DNA of 16,385 nt from an uncultured Clostridia bacterium (GCA_949746285.1 CATJZH010000091.1:1-16385), one strand, 5' to 3'. Shown: positions 5,341 to 14,319, numbered from the stretch's first letter. Notes: generated by a model from the letters alone, not told the origin. Made by a program: numbers and translations.

Positions 5341-6724
5341 ATGGAAAAAATGAAAGAAAAAATAAAGAAACTTTTTGAAAACGGAAGAGGAGTAATATTT
5401 GCATTATTCATATTGCAATTTATAGTAACAATTTTCATAACACCTAATAGACATGATGATGCTTGGTTTTTAGAACAAGTTACAGGAAGAAGTAGTATAG
5501 AATTTGCACTTTCAAGATATAGTACATGGACATCAAGGCTTATACTAGAAATTACAGAATGCTTAGTATTAAAAACTTCAAAATATTTATGGGTTTTAAT
5601 AGAAAGTTTAATGTTTGCACTTGCCCGGATATTCAATATCAAGAATATTTATAAAAAAAGAAGAGAGAGCACAAAATAATGTTATGCTTTTATTTATGAT
5701 TTTAATGTATCCATTTAATGCTATGAATGGTTCGGGTTGGGCAACAACAACAATAGTTTATATGTGGTCACTTGCTACTTGTTTATTTGCATTAATACCA
5801 ATAAGAAAAATTTGGGATGGAGAAAAGATTAAATATTGGGAATATCCTTTATATACAATATCTTTAATATTTGCAGGAAATCAAGAACAAACGTGTAGTA
5901 TTTTATGTGGTTCATATATTTTATTTTCAATATTTATGATAATAAAAAATAAAAAAATTCATCCATATATGATAATTCAATCCTTATTTGCAATAGCAAG
6001 TATCATATTTATATTAACTTGTCCAGGAAATTATATAAGAAGTCAGCAAGAAGTAGGGGACTTATTTAAAGATTTTGAAATGCTTTCATTTTTAGATAAA
6101 GTTTCACTAGGATTAACATCTACAATGGGACTTATAATAAAAAAAAGAAATCTTGTATATACAATGCTTAGTTTATTAAGTGTGATTTATATTTTTTCAA
6201 ATTATAAAGAAAAAATATTTAGAGTAGTAGCAGTAATCCCATTTCTTTCAATACTATTATTAGGAATTGCAGCACCTATTGTTAATCAAGTTTTTCCATT
6301 TTTTAATTCATTTAGAAACTTTATAGTTAGAGAAGAAATAATGTTAACAGCTGCAAATTGCAATAATTTGTTAAATATTGTACCAGTAGTATTTGCTTGT
6401 ATAAACTTTATTTGTTTAGCATTATCAATATTACTAATATTTAAAAACTTAAAAAATAATATAGCTATTTTAGTATTTTTAGTAGGACTAGCTTCAAAAA
6501 TAATAATAGGTTTTTCACCAACTGTGTTTAGTTCTGTTGAAAGATCTACAATATTTTTTGAATTTTCTATGATAATTGTTATGCTTTTAATATGGCAAGA
6601 ACTTATAAAGAAAACAGATAAAAATGATTTAAAAGTACAAAAATTAACAAGAAGTATAATAGAATATACAGGAGTTTTGCAATACATAAATATATTACTA
6701 TGTGTTTTATTAACACAAAAATAA
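5341..6724 (+). pseudogene. Polytopic membrane glycosyltransferase-like protein (DUF6056-like), split by one frameshift
   Basis: Two overlapping frames together encode one polytopic protein of about 460 residues. The first runs 5341-5679 and carries a membrane helix and the loop NRHDDAWFLEQVTG; the second is entered about 5621-5640 and continues to TAA 6722-6724. The junction reads ESLMFALA then YSISRIFIKKEE, and removing one C from CCC at 5624-5626 would join them smoothly. The second part has about nine hydrophobic helices and motifs NAMNGSGWATTTIVYMWSLA and GNQEQTCSILCG. This matches the layout of DUF6056/GtrC-like membrane glycosyltransferases, where the first outer loop carries acidic catalytic residues (here the DD of HDDAWF); the family call is moderate. 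ATG 5350, behind AGGATGG, is an alternative start. It may be a real inactivation, a phase variant or an assembly error. Confidence 0.65.
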
Positions 6725-6746
6725 TTATACAAAGGAGAATGATAAT

Positions 6747-9368
6747 ATGAATGTTTCTAATTTTACAGAAAAATCTAAGGAAATGATAACAATAGCAAGT
6801 AATCTTACAACAAGTAACAATAATCCTGAAATAACAGATTTTCATTTAATGGCTGCATTTTTAGAAAATAATGATAGCATAGTAACACTATTATTAAAGA
6901 AAATAGATGTTGATGTTAACTCTTTAAATACAATAATTAAAACAGAAATAGATAGAATGCCAAAAGTAAATGGTTCTGTTGCTTTAAGATTTTCAAAAGA
7001 AGTAGAGAAGACATTAGATGAAGCTGAAAAACAAGCTAAATCTATGAAAGATGAATTTATATCAGTAGAGCATTTAATGCTTGGATTATTTGAAGCAGCT
7101 ACAGAAAATTTGAAGAAAATATTAAAATCTTACAAAGTTGATAGACATAAATTTTTAGTAGCACTAAAAGATATAAGAGGAAATGTATCTGTTAATTCAG
7201 ATACTCCTGAAAATTCATATGATGTTTTAAATAGATTTGGAAAAAATGTAACAGATTTGGCAAAACAAAATAAATTAAATCCTGTAATAGGAAGAGATGA
7301 CGAAATTAGAAATGTTATAAGAATATTATCACGTAAAACAAAAAATAATCCTGTTTTAATAGGTGAACCAGGTGTTGGTAAAACTGCAATTGTAGAAGGA
7401 CTAGCTCAAAGAATAGTTAGAGGAGATGTTCCAACAAGTTTGAAAGGAAAAACTATTTTTGAACTAGATTTAGGATTACTTATTGCAGGAGCAAAATATA
7501 AAGGAGAATTTGAAGAAAGATTAACTAGTGTTTTAAAAGAAATAGATAAAAGTGAAGGAAATATAATTTTATTTATAGATGAAATTCATAATTTAGTGGG
7601 GGCTGGAAAATCAGATGGAGCAATGGATGCTAGCAATCTTCTAAAACCAAGACTTGCTAGAGGGGAATTGCATTGTGTAGGTGCAACAACATTAGATGAA
7701 TATAGAGAGTATATTGAAAAAGATCCAGCTTTAACAAGACGTTTTCAACAAGTAATAGTTGATGAACCTACTGTTGCAGATGCAATTACTATTTTGCGTG
7801 GTATTCAAGAAAAATTTGAGATATTTCATGGAGTAAAAATTCAAGATTCTGCACTTATTGCTGCAGCAACTTTATCAAATAGATATATAACAGATAGATT
7901 TTTACCTGATAAAGCTATAGATTTAATTGATGAAGCTTGTAGTATGATAAGAACTGAAGTGGAATCTATGCCAACAGAACTTGATATTGTTTCAAGAAAA
8001 ATAATGCAATATGAAATTGAAGAAAAATCTTTAGAAAGAGAAGAAGAAGACCCAAAAACTCAAAAACGTTTGCAAGCTTTAAGAACTGAACTTTCAAAAT
8101 CTAGAGAAAAATTTCAAGATATGAAACTTAAGTGGGAAGACGAAAAGAAAAATATTTCGAGAATTCAAAAATTAAAAGAAAAAATAGATGATGTGAACAG
8201 CGAAATAGAAAAAGCAGAAAGAAATTATGATTTAAATAAAGCGGCAGAACTTAAATATTCAACTCTTCCAAATCTAAAAAAGGTGTTAGAACAAGAAGAA
8301 AAAGAAGTTGAAAAAAAGCAGGGAAAAAATACATTATTAAGAAATAAAGTTACTGAGGAGGAAATTGCAAAAGTAGTTTCTAAATGGACTGGCATTCCAG
8401 TTTCAAAACTTGCTGAAGCTGAGAAAGAAAAATTATTACATTTAGAAGAAATATTACATCAAAGAGTTATTGGACAAGATGATGCAGTAACAAAGGTTTG
8501 TGAAGCAATTTTAAGAGCTAGAGCAGGAATTGCTAATCCAAATAGGCCAATAGGTTCATTTCTATTTTTAGGTCCAACAGGCGTAGGAAAAACAGAACTT
8601 GGTAAAACTTTGGCAGCTACTCTTTTTGATGATGAAAAGAATATGATAAGAATAGACATGTCTGAATATATGGAAAAATTTAGTGTTACAAGGCTTATTG
8701 GTGCTCCTCCAGGATATGTTGGATATGAAGAGGGAGGACAACTTACAGAAGCAGTTAGAAGAAAGCCATATTCAGTTGTATTATTTGATGAAGTTGAAAA
8801 GGCTCATCCAGATGTATTTAATATTTTATTACAGATTTTAGATGATGGTAGAGTAACAGATTCACAAGGTAGATTAATAGATTTTAAAAACACAGTAATA
8901 ATACTAACTTCAAACCTTGGTTCACAATTTATTTTAGAAAGTATAGAGAAACATCAAGAAATAACAGAAGAAGCAAAAAATAAAATAGATAATTTGTTAA
9001 AACAACATTTTAGACCAGAATTTTTAAATAGACTAGATGAGATTATTTGTTTTAAAGCTTTAGATAAAGAGGTTGTTTTTGGAATTGTTGAACTTATTTT
9101 AAAAGGAGTTATAAAAAGGATTAAAGAAAAAGGTATAGAACTTTCATTTACTAAAAATTCTGTAAGATGGTTAGTAGAAGAAGGATATGACATGGAATTT
9201 GGTGCAAGACCACTAAAAAGAATTGTACAGTCACAAGTTGAAACTTTACTTGCAAGAAAAATAATTGCAAATGAAGTGGGAGAAGGGGATAAAGTAGAAG
9301 TTTTTTATGATAAAAATATACATGGTTTAAATATAAGAGAAAAAAGAGAAAAAGTAGTAGAAAATTAA
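6747..9368 (+). CDS. clpB: ClpB AAA+ disaggregase
   Basis: 873 residues, close to the usual ClpB length of about 860. ClpB is a hexameric cytoplasmic ATPase that threads proteins out of aggregates together with DnaK-DnaJ-GrpE. Order: a Clp N-terminal double repeat (about 1-145); AAA+ domain 1 with Walker A GEPGVGKT (206-213) and Walker B ILFIDEIHN; a long coiled-coil M domain (about 402-530, starting at RTEVESMPTELD); AAA+ domain 2 with Walker A GPTGVGKT (609-616), the pore motif GYVGYEEGG and Walker B VVLFDEVEKAHPD; and the C-terminal ClpB-type subdomain with EFGARPLKRIVQ. The full M domain and the lack of a ClpP-binding IGF/IGL-type loop separate it from ClpC and ClpA. The start follows AAAGGAG. 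It lies 22 bases after the membrane protein with no obvious promoter and no CIRCE (HrcA) operator, so it may be read from upstream. Confidence 0.95.
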   Translation: MNVSNFTEKSKEMITIASNLTTSNNNPEITDFHLMAAFLENNDSIVTLLLKKIDVDVNSLNTIIKTEIDRMPKVNGSVALRFSKEVEKTLDEAEKQAKSMKDEFISVEHLMLGLFEAATENLKKILKSYKVDRHKFLVALKDIRGNVSVNSDTPENSYDVLNRFGKNVTDLAKQNKLNPVIGRDDEIRNVIRILSRKTKNNPVLIGEPGVGKTAIVEGLAQRIVRGDVPTSLKGKTIFELDLGLLIAGAKYKGEFEERLTSVLKEIDKSEGNIILFIDEIHNLVGAGKSDGAMDASNLLKPRLARGELHCVGATTLDEYREYIEKDPALTRRFQQVIVDEPTVADAITILRGIQEKFEIFHGVKIQDSALIAAATLSNRYITDRFLPDKAIDLIDEACSMIRTEVESMPTELDIVSRKIMQYEIEEKSLEREEEDPKTQKRLQALRTELSKSREKFQDMKLKWEDEKKNISRIQKLKEKIDDVNSEIEKAERNYDLNKAAELKYSTLPNLKKVLEQEEKEVEKKQGKNTLLRNKVTEEEIAKVVSKWTGIPVSKLAEAEKEKLLHLEEILHQRVIGQDDAVTKVCEAILRARAGIANPNRPIGSFLFLGPTGVGKTELGKTLAATLFDDEKNMIRIDMSEYMEKFSVTRLIGAPPGYVGYEEGGQLTEAVRRKPYSVVLFDEVEKAHPDVFNILLQILDDGRVTDSQGRLIDFKNTVIILTSNLGSQFILESIEKHQEITEEAKNKIDNLLKQHFRPEFLNRLDEIICFKALDKEVVFGIVELILKGVIKRIKEKGIELSFTKNSVRWLVEEGYDMEFGARPLKRIVQSQVETLLARKIIANEVGEGDKVEVFYDKNIHGLNIREKREKVVEN

Positions 9369-9397
9369 AAGGAAAGTTCAAAAACTTTCCTTTTTTT
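9367..9397. terminator. Bidirectional intrinsic terminator between convergent genes
   Basis: GGAAAGTT (9371-9378) pairs with AACTTTCC (9383-9390) around a 4-base loop, with four A on the left and seven U on the right. The symmetry lets it end clpB on the plus strand and the 979-residue gene on the minus strand, whose stop codon is at 9398. Confidence 0.9.
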
Positions 9398-12337
9398 CTA
9401 TTTTATTTTTGGTAATATTTTATATACTATTTTAAAACAATCAAATTTTTCTACTTCATTTTCATATAAACAATCTAAATATATATTTAATTCTTTTAAA
9501 TCTTTAGCAGCTCTTATAATTGCAGGATTTAAATTAGAATTAAACATTAATTCTAGTGCTAAGTCAATTGCAGCATATACAGAACTTTTTTCTTTTACTC
9601 TCATAAATCTATAAGCTTCTCTAAAACGAGATATTATAGGAGATTTGAAAGTAGAAAGAGGTAATGTGTATTCTTTTTCAATAACTTCTTTTGCTGTTTG
9701 ATATGAATTATCTGAATTTAATTTATTCATCACTTCTTCTATAGTATATGGTAAATAAACTTTTTGTGTTTCTTCTGAAATAAGAAGTGTTCTATTATCA
9801 CAAATTGAATTTTCATCAATTTTATCTGGTTCTTGATTTTTTGAAATATCTGCTATTGAAGTATTTAACATAGAAAGTTCAATTTTATTATTAACAGATG
9901 ATAATTTGAAAGCTTCTTTTATATTTAATTCTAAATTATTTTCTTTTTTTGAAAAAGATACATTATTAATAGCATTTGTAAATTCGACATCTTCAAAATT
10001 TGTATCAACAAAGAAGTGATCGTTTTTATTATGAATTTCTATATATTTATCTCCGATTTCTACAAAGAAATTATTTTTTGGAGTAGAGATATGTATGTTT
10101 TCTGAAAGAACAGAAATACCATCAAAATCTGCAACAATATCATAAGTTTCATTTAAAATTGAAATAGAGAATATATCATCTTTATTTATAAGAATGTTTA
10201 TAGATTTACCATTATCTTCAACATGTTCTTCTAATGAGGTATTACTATTTTTTATATCAGGAGAATTTTCTAATTCAGATATTGTTTTTGATAATGAGTC
10301 TATTATTGTGAAAAAGTCTGAAGCAGGTTCACTATCTGTAACAGTTCCAGTAGCTTCATCAATAGTCTCAATAATATCTTCTTGTGTAATCTTTTTTAAA
10401 TCTTCTTCATAAATATTTTCTAATAAAACATCTTCCAATAAAGTATTTTCAATTTTTTCTGAAGAATTATTTTCTGTTTCTTCTAAAACTTCTTCTTCAA
10501 ATATATTTTCTTCTATAATGTCTTCATCTGAAATTTCTTCTAAAAGTATTTCTTCAGAAAGATTTTCTAAAGAGATTTCTTCTGTAATTTCATCACTTGA
10601 AATTTCTTCTTCAACATTATTCTCAATAGTAGTTTCTATATTTTTTTCAGAAAGAGTTTCTTCATCTGATAATATTTCTGAAAGTAATTCATTTTCTAAA
10701 TCTGTATCTAAATCAAATTCATCTACATTAATGTCTTCATCAATAATTGTTTCTTCTTTTTCTGTGGGTTCTTGTTTTTGAGCTTCCAAGTTTGCAATTC
10801 TATCTGCTAGGGTAGATAGAGTTTGATTAAAGGTTTTTAATAGTTCAGCCATATCAGATTCAGAGTTTGTATTTTTTTCAGAAACTTCAGTAGTTGTTTC
10901 TGAAATTTCATTTGCTTCAGTTTCAAGTTCTTCATTTTCAATAGTGTTTTCCTCTGTAGTATTAATATTAAAATATGATTCTAATGAAAATGTATTTTCG
11001 TCATTTGTTTCAGAATCTTGATTTTTATTTATTCCTATATCAAAAACATCTGTATTTTCTATATCATTAATAACTGGAGTTTCTTCTAAATCTAAAATGT
11101 CAGCATCAGCTATATCGATAATTTCTTCAATATCAAGCAAATCTTCAGTTTTTATATCTTCTTCGATAGTAGCTTCTTCATTATTTGCTATTTTTACGTC
11201 ATCTTCGATTTCTAAAGTGTTACTTTCATCAAGAGTATTTTCAGAGTCCTCAGTATCATCAAATTCTACATTATTTATTAGTTCATCTACAATATCATCA
11301 TAAAAAGAAATGTCATCTGATGCTCCAGTAGTAATTATTGTAGAATAATCAATGTCATAGCCAAGGTCTGTAGAGTCGTTAACAGTATTTATTTCTGTTA
11401 CTAAATCTGGAGCAGTAATAGTTGCAACAGGTTCAGCTAAAACTTCAGGTTCTTCTGTTTTTGTATTTTGATTTAAATTACTTTCTACAGTATTTATAGT
11501 ATTAACAACAGGAATATCTACTGTAGGTGTTTCTAAATTTTTTATTGAATTTTTTATGTCGGTTTCTGAATTTGTTACAGGAGTATCTTCAAATGTGAAT
11601 TTCTTGAAAACAGCTTTTTTATCTGTTTTTGTATCTATTGTTCCAGCAGATACTGGAATGTCTAAAGTAGTATCTGATTCTAGATTTGTTTCAGTATAGT
11701 CATCATCTTCAGAATCATTTTCTGTATAAATTTCATTATTAAAATTAGTTTTTAAAGAAATTATATGTTTTGTCTCCTTAATATCTTCTTCATATATATT
11801 ATCTTCTAAAGAAACTACATTTTCTGTTTCATTAATTTCTTCATCGTTTACAGTATTTTCTGATTTAGTAGTATCTGCCAATTCTATAATTTCTTTTTCA
11901 TCTGCATTATCTTCAAAATCTGTGTCAGTTTCTGAAGTGTCTATATTATCTTCTAAATCAGTATTAATTGTATTTTCTGCTTCTGAAATTTGCTTATTAA
12001 TTTCTGTATCACTTTCTATATTTGTTACATTTATAGAAAATTTTTCAAAGACAGATGGTTCATAGAAGAAAGGAGAGTTTTGATTTACAGATGTATCTAC
12101 TACATGAGGTATAGAAGAAGTTTGGATGCTATCATCAGTAGTTGTATTTTCAATTTCTTTTTCACAAGATGTTGTTTCTCCTAAATTTAAATGCAATGTT
12201 CTTTTTTTCTTTTTTAAATCTTCTTTTTCAGAAACATTACTTTTTTTAATAGGAGATGTATTAATTATTTTTTCTTCTTCAATATTCTTGGTAGTTGACT
12301 TAACTGTAATATCCTTTATATTCCTTTTTATTGCCAT
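9398..12337 (-). CDS. Large acidic low-complexity protein with a folded C-terminus, function unknown
   Basis: A single intact 979-residue frame, ATG at 12337-12335 behind GGAGG (spacing about 8). The first 55 residues are basic (KKSNVSEKEDLKKKKRT). From about 60 to 700 the protein is extremely rich in Glu, Asp, Asn, Thr, Ser and Ile, with degenerate short repeats such as NIYEED (seen twice) and runs of EEI.LE; this part should be disordered or loosely helical. MAELLKTFNQTLSTLADRI (from 496) is a likely coiled coil. From about 714 the composition becomes ordinary: a strand-rich part (DDIFSISILNETYDIV, FVEIGDKYIEIHNKNDHFF), then a helical end (about 859-979) with VYAAIDLALELMFNSNLN. No signal peptide or membrane segment is seen, so it is probably cytoplasmic. 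No family is recognised. It is divergent from the signal-peptidase-like gene, sharing its 260-base control region. Confidence 0.8.
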   Translation of the reverse strand: MAIKRNIKDITVKSTTKNIEEEKIINTSPIKKSNVSEKEDLKKKKRTLHLNLGETTSCEKEIENTTTDDSIQTSSIPHVVDTSVNQNSPFFYEPSVFEKFSINVTNIESDTEINKQISEAENTINTDLEDNIDTSETDTDFEDNADEKEIIELADTTKSENTVNDEEINETENVVSLEDNIYEEDIKETKHIISLKTNFNNEIYTENDSEDDDYTETNLESDTTLDIPVSAGTIDTKTDKKAVFKKFTFEDTPVTNSETDIKNSIKNLETPTVDIPVVNTINTVESNLNQNTKTEEPEVLAEPVATITAPDLVTEINTVNDSTDLGYDIDYSTIITTGASDDISFYDDIVDELINNVEFDDTEDSENTLDESNTLEIEDDVKIANNEEATIEEDIKTEDLLDIEEIIDIADADILDLEETPVINDIENTDVFDIGINKNQDSETNDENTFSLESYFNINTTEENTIENEELETEANEISETTTEVSEKNTNSESDMAELLKTFNQTLSTLADRIANLEAQKQEPTEKEETIIDEDINVDEFDLDTDLENELLSEILSDEETLSEKNIETTIENNVEEEISSDEITEEISLENLSEEILLEEISDEDIIEENIFEEEVLEETENNSSEKIENTLLEDVLLENIYEEDLKKITQEDIIETIDEATGTVTDSEPASDFFTIIDSLSKTISELENSPDIKNSNTSLEEHVEDNGKSINILINKDDIFSISILNETYDIVADFDGISVLSENIHISTPKNNFFVEIGDKYIEIHNKNDHFFVDTNFEDVEFTNAINNVSFSKKENNLELNIKEAFKLSSVNNKIELSMLNTSIADISKNQEPDKIDENSICDNRTLLISEETQKVYLPYTIEEVMNKLNSDNSYQTAKEVIEKEYTLPLSTFKSPIISRFREAYRFMRVKEKSSVYAAIDLALELMFNSNLNPAIIRAAKDLKELNIYLDCLYENEVEKFDCFKIVYKILPKIK

Positions 12338-12381
12338 TTTTTAATCCTCCATCTCGACAAAATAATTCAAATTATCCTATG

Positions 12382-12399
12382 ATTATACGTTGTATTATA
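12382..12399 (-). promoter_or_regulatory. Candidate -10 elements for the acidic-protein gene
   Basis: On the minus strand two TATAAT hexamers occur (complement of 12394-12399 and of 12382-12387), about 45-60 bases upstream of the start codon at 12337. No strong -35 hexamer is seen at standard spacing, so which one is used is unclear. Confidence 0.4.
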
Positions 12400-12470
12400 A
12401 TATAAGTAAAAAAAAAAGTAAATGGATTTTGTACCAAAAAGACACAAAAAAATATTTCTTTTTTATTACA

Positions 12471-12500
12471 AAAGCGTTACTAAAATTTCCAAAGCATTAC
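12471..12500. repeat. Paired 10-base direct repeat in the divergent control region
   Basis: AAAGCGTTAC (12471-12480) and AAAGCATTAC (12491-12500) differ at one base and are spaced exactly 20 bases start to start, close to two helical turns. They lie between the two divergent start regions and about 33 bases upstream of the -35 of the rightward promoter. This could be a binding site for a dimeric or tandem regulator; no known operator is recognised. Confidence 0.45.
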
Positions 12501-12532
12501 AAAAAATACAAGAAAATGAAATATAAAATTTG

Positions 12533-12561
12533 TTGAACAAGGTTATAAAGAATGATATACT
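12533..12561 (+). promoter_or_regulatory. Sigma-A promoter of the signal-peptidase-like gene
   Basis: TTGAAC (12533-12538), a 17-base spacer and TATACT (12556-12561). This is one of the best promoter matches in the window. Transcription would begin near 12568, 30 bases ahead of the start codon at 12598. Confidence 0.7.
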
Positions 12562-12597
12562 TTAAAATATAAAAATAAAGTTAAAGGAAATGGGAAA

Positions 12598-13494
12598 ATG
12601 AAAAAAGTATGTAGTTTTTTGAGAAATTTAATAATATTAGTTTATATATTATTGATAATTTTTGTCACAGTTTGTCTATTATCTTATAATGATTATAAGG
12701 TAACAGTTTTCGGTAGAAACACAATAATACCAGTAATTGATGATGACTTAGAACCAAATTATACAATAGGAGACTTATTAATAGTTGAGCAAAACAAATT
12801 TTCTTCAATAAAAGAAGGAGATGAGATTTTGTTCTATAGAGTAGTAGCAGGAGAGGTTTCAATAAGTTATGCTAATGTTATAAATATTGAAAGAATTGGT
12901 GAAAATGAATATGAGTACACAGTTGAAGGAGGGGATGGAGTTCCAAGTTCTAATTTTATAGGAAAAACTGATACTGTAACAATTGTGCCTAAAGTGGGAA
13001 GTTTTTTTAGTATTTTACAATCTAAATGGGGATTTTTATTCTTAGTTGTATTCCCATCATTAATTGCATTCCTTTATACATTATATTCAGTTATTTTAGA
13101 GTTAAAAGATAACAGTGTAGTAGAAGAGGAACAAAAAGAAGAAGATAAGAAAATAGAAAAAGAAGAAAAACTACCAGAAGAACCTGAAGAAAAAGAAATT
13201 GCATCTATTGAAGAAAATCAAGAAACTGAAAAAGTAGAAGATTTAGAAGAAGCAAAAGAACCTGAAACTTTTGAAGAACCTGAGGAAAATATAGTGCAAC
13301 CAGAAGAAGATTCAGAAAAACTAGAAGAAGGAAAAATCGAAGAACAAAGTGAACAACAAAAGAGAAAAGCATTAATTGCGGCTAAAATAAAATCAATGAC
13401 AGAAGAAGAAAAAAGAGCACTAATTGAAGCTAAATTGAAATCAATGACAGAAGAAGAAAAAAGAGCTTTTATTGAAGCTAAAAGAAGGAAGTAA
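12598..13494 (+). CDS. Signal peptidase I-fold protein lacking catalytic residues, with acidic repeat tail
   Basis: 298 residues; the start ATG 12598 has an upstream AAAGGAAATGGG. Membrane segments lie at about 10-29 and 145-167, with an outer domain between. That domain follows the SipW/ER-type (S26B) plan: LEPNYTIGDLLIVEQ (51-65) aligns with the family's SMEPTxxxGDLI, KEGDEILFY (72-80) with the GD.I.F strand, YTVEGGDG (107-114) with the TKGD loop, and IGKTDTVTIVPKVG with IGKVV....YLG. The nucleophile region reads IDDDLEP, so the serine before Met-Glu-Pro is missing, and no His follows FYRVV where the TH.V histidine is expected. It is therefore probably not a protease. After the second helix comes a long Glu-rich cytoplasmic tail (about 172-255) ending in two and a half 16-residue repeats. 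A role as a binding or scaffold protein is inference. It is followed by a decayed signal-peptidase fragment. Confidence 0.7.
   Translation: MKKVCSFLRNLIILVYILLIIFVTVCLLSYNDYKVTVFGRNTIIPVIDDDLEPNYTIGDLLIVEQNKFSSIKEGDEILFYRVVAGEVSISYANVINIERIGENEYEYTVEGGDGVPSSNFIGKTDTVTIVPKVGSFFSILQSKWGFLFLVVFPSLIAFLYTLYSVILELKDNSVVEEEQKEEDKKIEKEEKLPEEPEEKEIASIEENQETEKVEDLEEAKEPETFEEPEENIVQPEEDSEKLEEGKIEEQSEQQKRKALIAAKIKSMTEEEKRALIEAKLKSMTEEEKRAFIEAKRRK
13366..13482 (+). repeat. 48-base tandem repeat coding a 16-residue basic-acidic helix
   Basis: Two full units and one partial unit encode KALIAAKIKSMTEEEK, RALIEAKLKSMTEEEK and RAFIEAK at the end of the preceding protein. The second halves are almost base-identical, a sign of recent duplication. 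The pattern suggests a long single charged helix reaching into the cytoplasm. Confidence 0.8.
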
Positions 13495-13499
13495 GGCTA

Positions 13500-13766
13500 A
13501 AAAAGGTAATTTTGATATAGTAAATGAAAATATAAAACTATTCATAATGAAGAAATAGTAACATATGACATGATACTTGGAAAAGTTATTTATACAATGT
13601 CATATTTGGGTAGCATTTTAAAACTTCTCAAAAGTAAACTTTTTTTGTAATGTGTATATTATTACTTATTTTAATTATTTGGTATGATAGAAAATTGACT
13701 AGAAGAAAAATTGAAAGAGAAATACTTAGAGAAAAGCATGATAAAAAATCTAATTTTTATTTTTAG
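13500..13766 (+). pseudogene. Remnant of a SipW-like signal peptidase C-terminus
   Basis: No intact ORF exists here, but pieced-together frames give the C-terminal third of a SipW-type signal peptidase. Residual FDIVNEN lies at 13511-13531. A shift then gives KTIHNEEIVTYDMILGKVIY, followed by TMSYLGSILKLLKSKL to a stop at 13642-13650. After a shift in the T7 run the last membrane helix and basic end follow (CILLLILIIWYDRKLTRRK), stopping at TAG 13764-13766. The D.ILGKVIYTMSYLG match to the family's IVGKVVF.IPYLG is clear. The N-terminal half with the active site is absent. It probably derives from a neighbouring or duplicated copy of the signal-peptidase gene upstream; no functional product is expected. 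Confidence 0.65.
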
Positions 13767-13783
13767 AAAATAGGAGGAAGAAA

Positions 13784-14311
13784 GTGGCAGATACCCCAGA
13801 AGTAATAGAAGCAAAAGAAAAAACAGATGATAAGAAATATTATGAAGAAATAGTAAAAACAAATCCAGTTTTAATAGAATGGGCAAATGATGAAATAAGA
13901 GATAATAAAGAAATAATTTTAAATGCAGTTAAAGAAAATGGTGGTGCATTAGAATTTGCAAGTGATAGACTAAAAGATGATAAAGATGTTTTATTAGCAG
14001 CTGTGGAACAGGCAGGATGGACATGTTGTTATGCAAGTGATAGACTAAAAGCAGATAAAGAAGTTTTATTAACAGCAGCTAAAAATGATGGACAAGTACT
14101 ATATTATGCAAGTAAAGAATTAAGAGATGATAAAGATGTAGTAATGGCAGCTGTTGAAAATAAACCAATTATTTTAAAATATGCAAGTTATAGATTAAGG
14201 AATGATAAAGAAGTTGCTAAAGCTGCTGTTAGTAAAGCTAAACAAAAAGTTTTTGGATATTTAACAGAAGAGCTTCAAGCAGAAGAAGAAATAAAATCAT
14301 TATTAAATTAA
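13784..14311 (+). CDS. DUF4116 repeat protein
   Basis: 175 residues from a GTG start behind a strong GGAGG (13773-13777, 6-base spacing). After a charged head it is made of about four helical repeats of some 24-26 residues on the plan L.YAS..L..DK.VLLAAV....G, for example LEFASDRLKDDKDVLLAAV and LYYASKELRDDKDVVMAAV. This is the DUF4116 signature, a repeat of unknown function found in scattered bacteria and protists, probably a solenoid for protein contact. It is soluble, with no signal peptide. The gene follows the signal-peptidase remnant and is ended by a long hairpin that also touches yqfC. Confidence 0.8.
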   Translation: MADTPEVIEAKEKTDDKKYYEEIVKTNPVLIEWANDEIRDNKEIILNAVKENGGALEFASDRLKDDKDVLLAAVEQAGWTCCYASDRLKADKEVLLTAAKNDGQVLYYASKELRDDKDVVMAAVENKPIILKYASYRLRNDKEVAKAAVSKAKQKVFGYLTEELQAEEEIKSLLN

Positions 14312-14319
14312 AAATATAG

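Noticed and set aside
6725..6746. Heat-shock operator (CIRCE) for clpB
   Set aside because: No TTAGCACTC-type inverted repeat is present in the short gap or just upstream.
6747..9368. Annotation as ClpC
   Set aside because: The long M domain beginning RTEVESMPTELD, the ClpB-type C-terminus and absence of a ClpP-binding loop fit ClpB.
10194..12344. Several plus-strand Ser-rich ORFs opposite the acidic gene
   Set aside because: They are antisense shadows of Glu/Asp/Asn codons in the 979-residue frame, without Shine-Dalgarno sites or recognisable domains.
13366..13482. CRISPR-like or intergenic repeat array
   Set aside because: The 48-base units are contiguous, without spacers, and encode the in-frame tail repeat of the signal-peptidase-like protein.
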